A stretch of 64,000 nucleotides of DNA, taken from an uncultured Collinsella sp. Its GTDB lineage: Bacteria; Actinomycetota; Coriobacteriia; Coriobacteriales; Coriobacteriaceae. This document shows positions 49,913-57,604 of this stretch, one piece after another. A program made the position numbers and the translations under genes. Position 1 is the first letter of the stretch; each line of letters opens with the position of its first letter. Under the pieces are notes generated by a model. It ran no database searches. It saw only the letters and a list, made by a program, of their open reading frames with translations, and was not told where the DNA came from. The stretch lies in contig CATWQC010000008.1 in assembly GCA_958352845.1 (NCBI GenBank), forward strand, positions 1-64,000, written 5' to 3'.

Positions 49913-49979
49913 GTTCGGCTGACTGCGGGAACGGCCTGTCCGCTCAATGTGTTCGGCTGAGATCGGAAATCAACCCAAC
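49913..49979. repeat. Right 67-nt direct repeat of the island (att-like)
   Basis: GTTCGGCTGACTGCGGGAAC... as at 42701, with three differences. 150 nt after the integrase remnant. The rest of 49980-50156 contains an inverted pair GGTACA/TGTACC (50087-50109) around a TACAAT, probably the promoter of the next gene. Confidence 0.85.
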
Positions 49980-50156
49980 ACGAGCCGGACACGCGCCAGA
50001 CGGCTCTTCCCCGTACGGCCTTCCCCCTTACGCTCATGTTGCAGGCATGTAACGCCGCAGCGAGCGCGCCTTTTTTGCGCCAGACAGGTACAATGATGAA
50101 CACTGTACCGTAGCGGAGCGCCCCGCGCGCGCCGCAACCACGCGAAAGGGTTTCCC

Positions 50157-50444
50157 ATGGCCGAGATCTCGTCCTCCCGTATCGTCATCACCGTCCTTGG
50201 CAAGAACCGCCCCGGCATCGTCGCCGGCGTCACCCGCGTTCTGGGCGAGGCCAACGTCGACATCCGCGACATCACGCAGTCCATTATCGAGGACATCTTC
50301 ACCATGACCATGCTGGCCGACACCGCCGAGTCCAAGCTCGACTTCGCCGAGCTGCAGAAGGCCCTGGCCGAGGCCGGCGAGCTTTCGGGCGTCAACGTGT
50401 CCATCCAGCGCGAGGACGTCTTTAACTTTATGTACCGCCTGTAG
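50157..50444 (+). CDS. ACT-domain protein (UPF0237)
   Basis: 95 residues: one ACT domain, VITVLGKNRPGIVAGVTRVLGEANVDIRDITQ in pieces, with the ligand-binding Gly-rich turn (GKNRPGIV). Related to GcvR-type small regulators; sensing of an amino acid is likely but the ligand is unknown. It lies 77 nt upstream of the citrate synthase gene in the same direction and may be co-transcribed. GAAAGG is 8 nt upstream of the ATG. Confidence 0.92.
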   Translation: MAEISSSRIVITVLGKNRPGIVAGVTRVLGEANVDIRDITQSIIEDIFTMTMLADTAESKLDFAELQKALAEAGELSGVNVSIQREDVFNFMYRL

Positions 50445-50521
50445 CGAACAAGCCGCTCGGGGCAGCTTGACGTCATATCGTCCAAGCGCGCGGCCCCAAA
50501 GCGGACCGGAGAGGAGCGCGC

Positions 50522-51940
50522 ATGGCCTACGACGCCAAGAAAATCTACTACCGCTTCGACGATCACCTGAGCCGCCTGGTTCTGGATTACGAGGCGAGCC
50601 GTCAGATTTCGCCCGAAAGCGAAAACCTCTACCACGGCCTGCCGACCGCCCCGTACGACGAGGGTCTGTTCGTAGAGCATAACGTCAAGCGCGGCCTGCG
50701 CAATGCCGATGGCTCGGGCGTGGTCGCGGGCCTTACCCGCATCTCGGACGTGCACGGCTACAACAAGGTCGACGGCAAAGTCGTGCCCGACCAGGGCAAG
50801 CTTACGCTGCGCGGCTACAGCATCGAGGACCTGGTCAACAACGCCCAGGCCGAGAATCGCTATGGCTACGAAGAGGTCGCCTACCTGCTCATCACGGGCT
50901 CGCTGCCCAACAAAGAGGAGCTCGACGGTTTTTGCGGACGTCTGGGCGCTTTTAGGCACTTGAGCGATGAGTACGTCAAAGAGTTCCCCATGACCACGGT
51001 GTCGTCGAGCATCATGAATGTGCTTCAGCGCGCCGTGCTGCTGCTCTACGCCTTCGACGCCGAGCCCGACGCCATTACGCCCGAGCACGAAATCGACGTC
51101 GCCATCTCCATGCTCGCCCGTCTCCCCCGCATCGCCGCCTTCGCGCATATGGCCTCGGTCGCCAAGCGCCGCGGCTCCGAGGTTCATGTACCGCACCCCA
51201 CACCCGGTCTCTCCACCGCCGAGACCATCCTGCAGGTGTTGCGCGGCGGCATGGCATTCACCCGCGACGAAGCCATGCTGCTCGACGTGATGCTCATGCT
51301 GCATGCCGAACACGGAGGCGGCAACAACTCCACGTTTGCCTGCCGCGTGCTGTCCTCCTCGGCCACCGACCCGTATTCCGCCTACGCCGCGGCTATCGGC
51401 TCACTCAAGGGCCCGCGCCACGGTGGCGCCAACGCCAAGGTTGTCTCCATGCACGAGGACATCCGCGCGCATGTCTCCAATTGGGAGGACGAGGACGAGG
51501 TCGCAGCCTACCTGGGCAAGATCCTCGACAAGCAGGCCTTCGACGGCACGGGTCTCATCTACGGTATGGGCCACGCCGTCTACACGCTGAGCGACCCGCG
51601 TGCCGAGGTGTGCCGTCGTTACGCGCGCACGCTTGCCGCCAAGAAGGACTTGGGCGAGGAGTTCGCGCTCATCGAGCGCATCGAGCACCTGGCACCGCAG
51701 GTGATGCGCGACCACGGCATGACCAAGCCCATCTGCGCCAACATCGACCTGTACACGGGCTTTATCTACAAGATGCTCGGCGTGCCCGAGACGCTCTTTA
51801 CGCCGCTATTCGCCGTCGCCCGCATGGCCGGCTGGTCGGCGCACCGCATGGAAGAGCTCTTCTGCGCGCACCGTATCATCCGCCCCGCCTATCGTCCGGT
51901 GATCGAGCCGCTGGAGTACAAGCCGCTCGCCGACCGCTAG
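50522..51940 (+). CDS. gltA: Citrate synthase
   Basis: 472 residues. Condenses oxaloacetate and acetyl-CoA to citrate. Motifs: LRGYSIEDL, the oxaloacetate-binding His in HAEHGGGNNSTF, the GLIYGMGHAVYT catalytic His, and the catalytic Asp in NIDLYTGFIYKMLG. It has an N-terminal extension of about 60 residues compared with the dimeric type, as seen in clostridial and coriobacterial forms. ATG at 50522 with GGAGAGGAG upstream. A strong terminator follows. 2-oxoglutarate from this route would feed gltBD. Confidence 0.93.
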   Translation: MAYDAKKIYYRFDDHLSRLVLDYEASRQISPESENLYHGLPTAPYDEGLFVEHNVKRGLRNADGSGVVAGLTRISDVHGYNKVDGKVVPDQGKLTLRGYSIEDLVNNAQAENRYGYEEVAYLLITGSLPNKEELDGFCGRLGAFRHLSDEYVKEFPMTTVSSSIMNVLQRAVLLLYAFDAEPDAITPEHEIDVAISMLARLPRIAAFAHMASVAKRRGSEVHVPHPTPGLSTAETILQVLRGGMAFTRDEAMLLDVMLMLHAEHGGGNNSTFACRVLSSSATDPYSAYAAAIGSLKGPRHGGANAKVVSMHEDIRAHVSNWEDEDEVAAYLGKILDKQAFDGTGLIYGMGHAVYTLSDPRAEVCRRYARTLAAKKDLGEEFALIERIEHLAPQVMRDHGMTKPICANIDLYTGFIYKMLGVPETLFTPLFAVARMAGWSAHRMEELFCAHRIIRPAYRPVIEPLEYKPLADR

Positions 51941-51963
51941 GACGCGGACCGTTATAGAACTCG

Positions 51964-52001
51964 AGCGTGGTCAGGGACCCAAGCCCTCGGCCACGCTTTT
52001 T
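51964..52001 (+). terminator. Terminator of gltA
   Basis: AGCGTGG...CCACGCT stem with an inner AGGG/CCCT, then TTTTTAT. Confidence 0.92.
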
Positions 52002-52026
52002 ATGCCAGTAGAAAGGATCGCAACGA

Positions 52027-52869
52027 ATGATTGTGTTTTCCGATATGGATGGGACGCTGCTGACGAGCGATAAGCAGATGAGCGATGCCACCTGGGCAAT
52101 GCTCGACGAGCTCGCACGTCGTGGCATCGAGTTTGTTCCCTGCACGGGACGTCCACTGTCGGGCATCTTTGAGCCCATTCTCGCCCATCCCGCCGTGCAC
52201 TACGCGGTCTGTGCCAACGGCGCCAGCGTCTGGCAGCTCGACGAGGATACGCCCACCGACGCCTCGCGCGCCACGTGCATCTTGAGCCGTCCGCTCGACC
52301 GTGGCATTGCCCACCGCATCCATCGCATTGCCGCCGGCCACGATGTGACCTTCGATATCTTCGCGGATGGGCAGTGCTTCCTCCCCCGCTCGCTATACGG
52401 GCGTCTGGATGAGTTCTGTGGCGGCGACCCCCACATCGCGGCTTCGCTCAAGCGCACACGAACACCGATCGACATGGATATCGACAGCAAGATCGACGAG
52501 GTCGAGACGCTCGAACGCATCGCCATGTACTGGCACGACCCGGCCGATCGCGACGCCATCGCAGCAGAGCTCGACACGCTCGGAGGCATTGAGGTCACGC
52601 GTTCGTACGCCATGAATATCGAGGTCATGGGTGAGGGCGCCACCAAGGGGACGGCCCTCACGTGGTTATGCGAGCACCTGGGCGAGCGTCTCGCCGACGC
52701 CTGGGCGTTCGGCGACAACATCAACGACATCCCCATGCTACAGGCAGCGGGCCACGGCATGGCCATGATCAACGCCGAGTCCGAAGACCGCGAGGCCGCC
52801 GACGCCATCACCGAATACGACAACGACCATGACGGCGTCGCCCGCACCATCATGGCCGCCCTCGCTTAG
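52027..52869 (+). CDS. HAD-family Cof-type phosphatase
   Basis: 280 residues. Motif I FSDMDGTLL, motif II in FVPCTGRP, motif III Lys in GATKGTAL, motif IV AFGDNINDIPML; the C2B cap lies between. Hydrolyses sugar phosphates or FMN/PLP-type substrates; the exact one is unknown. ATG at 52027 with AAAGGA upstream. The stop codon TAG (52867-52869) belongs to a TAGTCGTTGG repeat. Confidence 0.9.
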   Translation: MIVFSDMDGTLLTSDKQMSDATWAMLDELARRGIEFVPCTGRPLSGIFEPILAHPAVHYAVCANGASVWQLDEDTPTDASRATCILSRPLDRGIAHRIHRIAAGHDVTFDIFADGQCFLPRSLYGRLDEFCGGDPHIAASLKRTRTPIDMDIDSKIDEVETLERIAMYWHDPADRDAIAAELDTLGGIEVTRSYAMNIEVMGEGATKGTALTWLCEHLGERLADAWAFGDNINDIPMLQAAGHGMAMINAESEDREAADAITEYDNDHDGVARTIMAALA

Positions 52870-52985
52870 TCGTTGGGTAGTCATTGGGGACGTTCTTAAA
52901 CGACTAGTCGTTGGGGACACTCTTCGCAAAAAGCTGCAAGGATTGTCCCCCACTGTCGGCAGAAAAGGAACGTCCCCATCTGCCG
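52867..52985. repeat. ACTAGTC/GTCCCC repeat, copy 2
   Basis: TAGTCGTTGGGTAGTCATTGG, GGGGACGTTCTTAAACGACTAG and a second part GGCAGAAAAGGAACGTCCCC; fills the whole gap between the two convergent HAD genes. Confidence 0.8.
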
Positions 52986-52987
52986 GA

Positions 52988-53782
52988 TTAGGAGAGACTC
53001 TCCAGCACGCGACGGAGCTCCTGCTGGACGGCGTGGTCGCGGTTACAACCCACCACGCGATCGGCCACCGCCTTGAGCGCGGGGCGCGCATTTTCCATCG
53101 CGCAGCCCGTGCCGACAAAGCGAATGATCTCGTAGTCGTTCATCGAGTCGCCAAACGCCATGACCTCGTCGCGTTCGACGCCATAGTGCTCCATGAGCTG
53201 CTCGATTCCCGAGGCTTTCGACACACCGGGCTGCATGGCATCGATCCATGCGTTTCCAGAAGGCGCAAAGGTAAAGAGCTGGCCAAGCTCGCGCTGCAGT
53301 ACGTAGGCACTGTCCATAACGGCACAGTCATCGCAAAAGATACTCGCCTTGATGATATTTACGCTGGGATCGGGCAGCTCCCAAATGCGCTCGGCATTGG
53401 GAAGGTCCTTATCGACCTCACGCACGAACTTGCACTCGTCATCGAGCAGGAAGGACTTGGTTCGGTCAAAGAGCGCAAGATGCAGATTGGGAAACGTCCT
53501 GACGGCTTGGGCGAGCCTTCGAATCGCCAGGTGGGAATACACCTCACGGTCCACCATCTTACCGTCGGCGTAGACTTGGGCGCCGTTAGCGGCGACAAAG
53601 TCCATCTTGTCGCGAACGGGCGCAAAGAACTCGCACAGGCGATCGTAGCGACGACCTGACGATGCAGCGAAATGCACGCCATGCTCGTGTAGCGCCAGAA
53701 TCAGTTCGTAGGTCTCGGGAGGCACCTGGCCGTTTTCGTCAAGCAGTGTGCCGTCCATATCGGATGCAATCAGTTTAAACAT
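52988..53782 (-). CDS. HAD-family Cof-type phosphatase
   Basis: 264 residues. Motif I ASDMDGTLLDENG, motif II Ser/Arg in AASSGRRYD, a Lys in PGVSKASGIEQL, motif IV AFGDSMNDYEII. The same superfamily as the convergent neighbour at 52027, but only the catalytic motifs are alike, so it is not a recent copy. The start at 53782 has GGGAG 8 nt upstream, placed inside the right arm of a long hairpin. Confidence 0.9.
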   Translation of the reverse strand: MFKLIASDMDGTLLDENGQVPPETYELILALHEHGVHFAASSGRRYDRLCEFFAPVRDKMDFVAANGAQVYADGKMVDREVYSHLAIRRLAQAVRTFPNLHLALFDRTKSFLLDDECKFVREVDKDLPNAERIWELPDPSVNIIKASIFCDDCAVMDSAYVLQRELGQLFTFAPSGNAWIDAMQPGVSKASGIEQLMEHYGVERDEVMAFGDSMNDYEIIRFVGTGCAMENARPALKAVADRVVGCNRDHAVQQELRRVLESLS

Positions 53783-53787
53783 AGAAA

Positions 53788-53849
53788 AGCTCCCTTCGGG
53801 CTTGTTGGAATCAAACGCGTATCCGATTCCAACGTACCCAAAGGGAGCT
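53788..53849 (-). promoter_or_regulatory. RBS-sequestering leader hairpin
   Basis: On the minus strand AGCTCCCTT (53849-53841) pairs with AAGGGAGCT (53796-53788), with an inner TTGGAATC/GATTCCAA stem. The right arm contains the RBS of the HAD gene, which starts 6 nt later. Confidence 0.7.
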
Positions 53850-53948
53850 CAAATAAGACTCCGCGGGCGTAAACGTTACAAGGACCTGGCAAATAGCTCA
53901 CACATGTCAGAGGCCCTACGGTCGCGGCGTCAGGCAGCCCGCCAAAGA

Positions 53949-53996
53949 GCGTCCCCAATGACTAGTCGTTTAAGAACGTCCCCGATGACTAGTCGG
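53949..53996. repeat. ACTAGTC/GTCCCC repeat, copy 3
   Basis: GCGTCCCCAATGACTAGTCG, TTTAAGAACGTCCCC and GATGACTAGTC. The stop codon of ade lies in its last ACTAGTC. Confidence 0.8.
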
Positions 53997-55809
53997 CGTA
54001 GGTGAAGGTTGTAACGTCGAACATGCCCTCGGGGCGGATGCGGAGCGTCGGGATGACCGGCAAGGGCAGGAAGATAATGCCCATGATGGGGTCGAGCGGC
54101 GGCTCAATACCCATGGCGCGCGCCTTGACCATAAAGTCGTCGTGCTGCGCGGCAACGTCCTCGGCCGTGCCCTCGCTCATAAGGCCACCGAGCGCCAGCG
54201 GAATGCGCGCCACGACCTCGCCGTTGCGCACCAGCACGTGGCCGCCCTGGCCCACGGCCTCAACGGCAGTCATCATATCCGCCGCATTGTCGCCCACCAC
54301 GCACACGTTGTGCGAGTCGTGGCCGATCGTGGAGGCAATGGCACCACCGGTGATGGTGAAACCGCGCACCCAGCCGCGACCGATGTGCTTGCCGACAAGC
54401 CCCAGGCCAGCGGGGCCGTCGCCATCAGCGCCCTCGGCCTGCAGCGACACGCCGCGGCCATGGCGCTCGATCAGCATAATGCGGCGCAAGTCCTCGGCGC
54501 TCTCGGGGCGGGCCATACCCGTGATAGCCATACCCGGGACGACATCGATAACCGCCTCGCCCGGCTTAAAGGCATAATCGAACACGTCAAGCGAAAGCTT
54601 CGGCAGCTTAACGGAAGCACGCAGCTCATCGGCAAGGGCCGCAACCTCGGCCATCTCGGGTGCAATCTCGCCCACAAAGGTGCCGTCCTGCGCCACCAGG
54701 GCACCGGCGGCATATACGCGATGCGGAGCCGTGGCAAACGTCAGGTCGTTGAGTACCAGCAGGTCGGCACGCTTGCCCGGGGCGATGGCGCCACGCAGCT
54801 CATGCGGGTCGCGACAGCCGTGGTCCAGGCCAAATGCCTCAGCCGTGGAAAGGGACGCCATGGAGATGGCGACCACGGGGTCGATACCAGCCTCGATAGC
54901 CACACGGCAGGCATTGTCGATCATACCGGTCGAAAGCGCATCGGAGGGAGCGCGGTCGTCGGTCGCAAAGCAGCAGCGGCGGGCACGGGAAGGATTCTCC
55001 AACAGCATCGGAGACAGGTTGGCCAGGTCGTGGCTGCACGTGCCCTCACGCAGCATCACATACATGCCGCGGGACAGCTTGTCGAGTGCCTCCTCGGGAA
55101 TCGTCGACTCGTGGTCGGCGATAATGCCCGCTGCGGCATAGGCGTTGAGGTCCTTACCGGCAACGAGCGGCGCGTGGCCGTCAACCTGCTTGGACGGCGT
55201 CTGGTTGGCAGCATCGATGCGAGCACAGGTCTCGGGGTCGGCCATAAAGACGCCCGGCAAGTTCATCATTTCGCCCAGACCAAAAACATCGCCCGGATGC
55301 TCGACAAAAAACGCCTGCATATCGGCAGCCGAAATAACGGCACCGGCCTGCTCGTCGGGCAGCGCGGGCACGCACGAAGGCATCATGTACTTGATGGAGA
55401 TGGGTGCGCGGCGACCGTCCTCGATCATAAAGCGCAAGCCGTCGAGCCCCGCCACGTTGGCGATCTCGTGGCTGTCGGCAATGGCGGTGGTGGTACCGCG
55501 CGTCGCCGCCATGCGCGCATACTCGGCGGGACGGATGTTCGAGGACTCAATGTGCAGATGTCCGTCGATAAAGCCGGGGGCGAGATAGCGGCCCTGGCAG
55601 TCAATGACCTCGGTCGCCTCGTAGGTGCCGGCGGCATCGTCGCGACCATCGTAGAGCACGCCGACGATTACACCGTCCTTGACGGCAACGCTACCGGGCG
55701 CCACACGCTGGCCATACACGTCGACAATCTGCGCATTGATAAACAGCGTGTCGACGGGCACGCGGCCCTCGGCGGCCTCGATCACAGACCTCATGACCTC
55801 AACGGACAT
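53989..55809 (-). CDS. ade: Adenine deaminase
   Basis: 606 residues, the usual length. Converts adenine to hypoxanthine with release of ammonia. Amidohydrolase motifs: PGFIDGHLHIESS (metal His), DSHEIANVAG, GEMMNLPGV, the DGHAPLV segment, and the ATDDRAP Asp; the C-terminal half has the Ade-specific TGGAIASTIGHDSHN motif. ATG at 55809 with AAAGGAG. The stop codon is provided by the ACTAGTC repeat. A terminator-like hairpin lies in its leader. Confidence 0.95.
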   Translation of the reverse strand: MSVEVMRSVIEAAEGRVPVDTLFINAQIVDVYGQRVAPGSVAVKDGVIVGVLYDGRDDAAGTYEATEVIDCQGRYLAPGFIDGHLHIESSNIRPAEYARMAATRGTTTAIADSHEIANVAGLDGLRFMIEDGRRAPISIKYMMPSCVPALPDEQAGAVISAADMQAFFVEHPGDVFGLGEMMNLPGVFMADPETCARIDAANQTPSKQVDGHAPLVAGKDLNAYAAAGIIADHESTIPEEALDKLSRGMYVMLREGTCSHDLANLSPMLLENPSRARRCCFATDDRAPSDALSTGMIDNACRVAIEAGIDPVVAISMASLSTAEAFGLDHGCRDPHELRGAIAPGKRADLLVLNDLTFATAPHRVYAAGALVAQDGTFVGEIAPEMAEVAALADELRASVKLPKLSLDVFDYAFKPGEAVIDVVPGMAITGMARPESAEDLRRIMLIERHGRGVSLQAEGADGDGPAGLGLVGKHIGRGWVRGFTITGGAIASTIGHDSHNVCVVGDNAADMMTAVEAVGQGGHVLVRNGEVVARIPLALGGLMSEGTAEDVAAQHDDFMVKARAMGIEPPLDPIMGIIFLPLPVIPTLRIRPEGMFDVTTFTYAD

Positions 55810-55829
55810 ACATACTCCTTTAACCGTAG

Positions 55830-55865
55830 AAAAAAGCTGCGGAGCGGACAGACCTTCACCGCAGC
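55830..55865 (-). terminator. Terminator-like hairpin in the ade leader
   Basis: GCTGCGG (55865-55859) pairs with CCGCAGC (55842-55836), followed by TTTTTT, 20 nt before the ade start codon. Confidence 0.7.
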
Positions 55866-55877
55866 AAACCAATAGCC

Positions 55878-55905
55878 ATTGTATGCCCAAACGATGGGTC
55901 AACAA
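55878..55905 (-). promoter_or_regulatory. ade promoter
   Basis: TTGTTG (55905-55900), 16 nt, TACAAT (55883-55878) on the minus strand. The transcript would start near 55871, just before the terminator-like hairpin. Confidence 0.55.
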
Positions 55906-55979
55906 TACGCCTCTCCGCTTAACGGCACACGCCACTTGGTGCAATGGTGACAGACTACTTTTCGCCAATGACAAGGAGT

Positions 55980-56113
55980 GCCCCAAAGTGCCGGCACAAA
56001 AGGAACGTCCCTAACTGCCGCATCCGGAGCAAGGCAATGCCGCGGGTAGAGGGCGCAATAGTCGTTGGGGACGTTCTTAAACGACTAGTCATTCAAGAAC
56101 GTCCCCAACGACT
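55980..56113. repeat. ACTAGTC/GTCCCC repeat, copy 4, with palindrome
   Basis: 56060-56113 is a palindrome with perfect 19-nt arms (AGTCGTTGGGGACGTTCTT and complement) around AAACGACTAGTCATTC. Upstream 55987-56021 repeats the GGCACAAAAGGAACGTCCC part also seen at 52958. Confidence 0.85.
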
Positions 56114-56157
56114 GCTTTGCGACCAAAGCGACGCCGATGTTTTGGCAACGCCAGCGA

Positions 56158-56256
56158 GCGGGCCGCATTTGAGACAAGGTGACGTGAAACGAAAGGGCGC
56201 TGACCTTCTGGTCGCGCCCTTGAAGTTGAACGTCAGATTGTCCAAATGCGGCCCGC
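56158..56256 (-). terminator. Nested hairpin downstream of tyrS
   Basis: Outer arms GCGGGCCGCATTTG (56158) and CAAATGCGGCCCGC (to 56256); inner AAGGGCGC-GACC/GGTC-GCGCCCTT stem. On the minus strand the inner stem is followed by TCGTTT. Likely terminator of tyrS. Confidence 0.75.
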
Positions 56257-56295
56257 GCAGCGTCGAGCCGTTACGCGGTTCGTAGAACCGCGTAA

Positions 56296-57507
56296 CTAAA
56301 TCAACTTAAAGCCCTTGCGCTTGCCTACGGAGAGGGTGTCGCCCAGCTTGAGGGCGCTGGGGTCGATGTTGTAGCTCTTGGGAGCCACGGCCTTGCCGTT
56401 GATCTTGACGCCGCCACCGTCAATGTCGCGACGGGCCTGGCCGGCGCTCGCCGAAAGGCCCAGGTCCTTAAGCAGGCCTGCGAGGTAGATCTGGCCCTCG
56501 TCGTTGACGGTCAGCTCAACGTGCTTCTCGGGGAAGTCGGCAAGCTGGCCCTCCTTGAACACGCGGTCGAACTCGGCCTGAGCCTCGTCACCGGCACCGG
56601 CGCCGTGATAGGTATCGCACAGGTCGCGGCCCAGTGCACGCTTGAGCTCATAGGGATCGGCGGAACCGTCGGCCAGGGCGGCGTCGATCTTGTCGACCTC
56701 GGCCGGGGTGAGCGAGCTGGCCAGACGATAGTACTTGCCGATCATCTCGTCGGGGATGGACATGGTCTTGCCGAACATATCCTTGGGAGTATCGGTCAGG
56801 CCGATGTAGTTGCCGTAGGACTTGGACATCTTGCGCACGCCATCGGTGCCCTCGAGCAGCGGCATGGTAAGCGCGATCTGCGGCTCCATGCCCATCTTCT
56901 CCATGAGCTCGCGACCAGCGAGCAGGTTGAAGAGCTGGTCGGTGCCGCCCATCTCCACGTCGGCCTTGATCTGAACGGAGTCGAAGGCCTGCATCACGGG
57001 GTACAGGAACTCGTGCAGGGCGATCGGCGTCTGGGACTGGTAGCGCTTGGTAAAGTCATCGCGCTCGAGGATGCGGGCGACGGTGAACTTGGAGCACACC
57101 TGCAGCAGGCCGGCCAGATCCATCGACAGGATCCAGTCGCCGTTGTGCACGATGGTGGTCTTCTCGGGATCCAGGATCTTCATGGCCTGGCTCACGTAGG
57201 TCTCGGCGTTGGCCTCGATCTGCTCCTGCGAAAGCTGCGGGCGGGTGGAGTTCTTGCCCGAAGGATCGCCGATCAGTGCGGTGCCGTTACCGATGATGAG
57301 GGTGACCTTGTGGCCCAGGTCCTGGAACTGACGCATCTTGCGCAGGGGCACGGCGTGGCCCAGGTGCAGGTCGGGGCTGGTGGGATCGACGCCGAGCTTG
57401 ATGTTGAGGGGCTCGCCCTTCTCAAGCTTCTTGCGAAGGTCGGCCTCGGGGACGATCTGCGCGGCGCCCGAGGTGATGATACGCATTTGCTCGTCAACAG
57501 ACAGCAT
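56296..57507 (-). CDS. tyrS: Tyrosyl-tRNA synthetase
   Basis: 403 residues, class I. HLGHAVPLRK (HIGH motif), VEMGGTDQLFN, and KMSKS in RKMSKSYGNYI; C-terminal S4 RNA-binding domain (AGQARRDIDGGGVKING). The sequence around GVDPTSPDLHLGH fits the TyrZ-like type, without the longer insertion of E. coli TyrS. ATG at 57507 with AAAGGAGG. No T-box leader is present in the 97-nt upstream gap. Confidence 0.94.
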   Translation of the reverse strand: MLSVDEQMRIITSGAAQIVPEADLRKKLEKGEPLNIKLGVDPTSPDLHLGHAVPLRKMRQFQDLGHKVTLIIGNGTALIGDPSGKNSTRPQLSQEQIEANAETYVSQAMKILDPEKTTIVHNGDWILSMDLAGLLQVCSKFTVARILERDDFTKRYQSQTPIALHEFLYPVMQAFDSVQIKADVEMGGTDQLFNLLAGRELMEKMGMEPQIALTMPLLEGTDGVRKMSKSYGNYIGLTDTPKDMFGKTMSIPDEMIGKYYRLASSLTPAEVDKIDAALADGSADPYELKRALGRDLCDTYHGAGAGDEAQAEFDRVFKEGQLADFPEKHVELTVNDEGQIYLAGLLKDLGLSASAGQARRDIDGGGVKINGKAVAPKSYNIDPSALKLGDTLSVGKRKGFKLI

Positions 57508-57604
57508 TGGGTATCCTCCTTTTGCTATAGCACCCTCACCGGATACGGCGGTGCTCGAAGTTCATAAACCCACTAATAATAACCAAAACGGCGCGACCGA
57601 ACAC

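Larger units (their letters stand above)
42701..49979. mobile_element. 7.3-kb accessory island with truncated integrase
   Basis: Bounded by the 67-nt direct repeats and containing a peptide gene, ABC exporter genes, a DUF2975/Xre pair and a 5'-truncated tyrosine integrase at the right end. It separates rpmE from housekeeping genes. The interpretation as an integrated or formerly mobile element is inference; the repeats could also be a dispersed family. Confidence 0.55.

Noticed and set aside
54142..55875. 577-codon open frame on the plus strand
   Set aside because: Antisense to adenine deaminase; no start signal or domain.
57508..57604. T-box leader for tyrS
   Set aside because: The gap is only 97 nt and has no T-box motif or antiterminator; only a small AGCACC/GGTGCT stem is seen.
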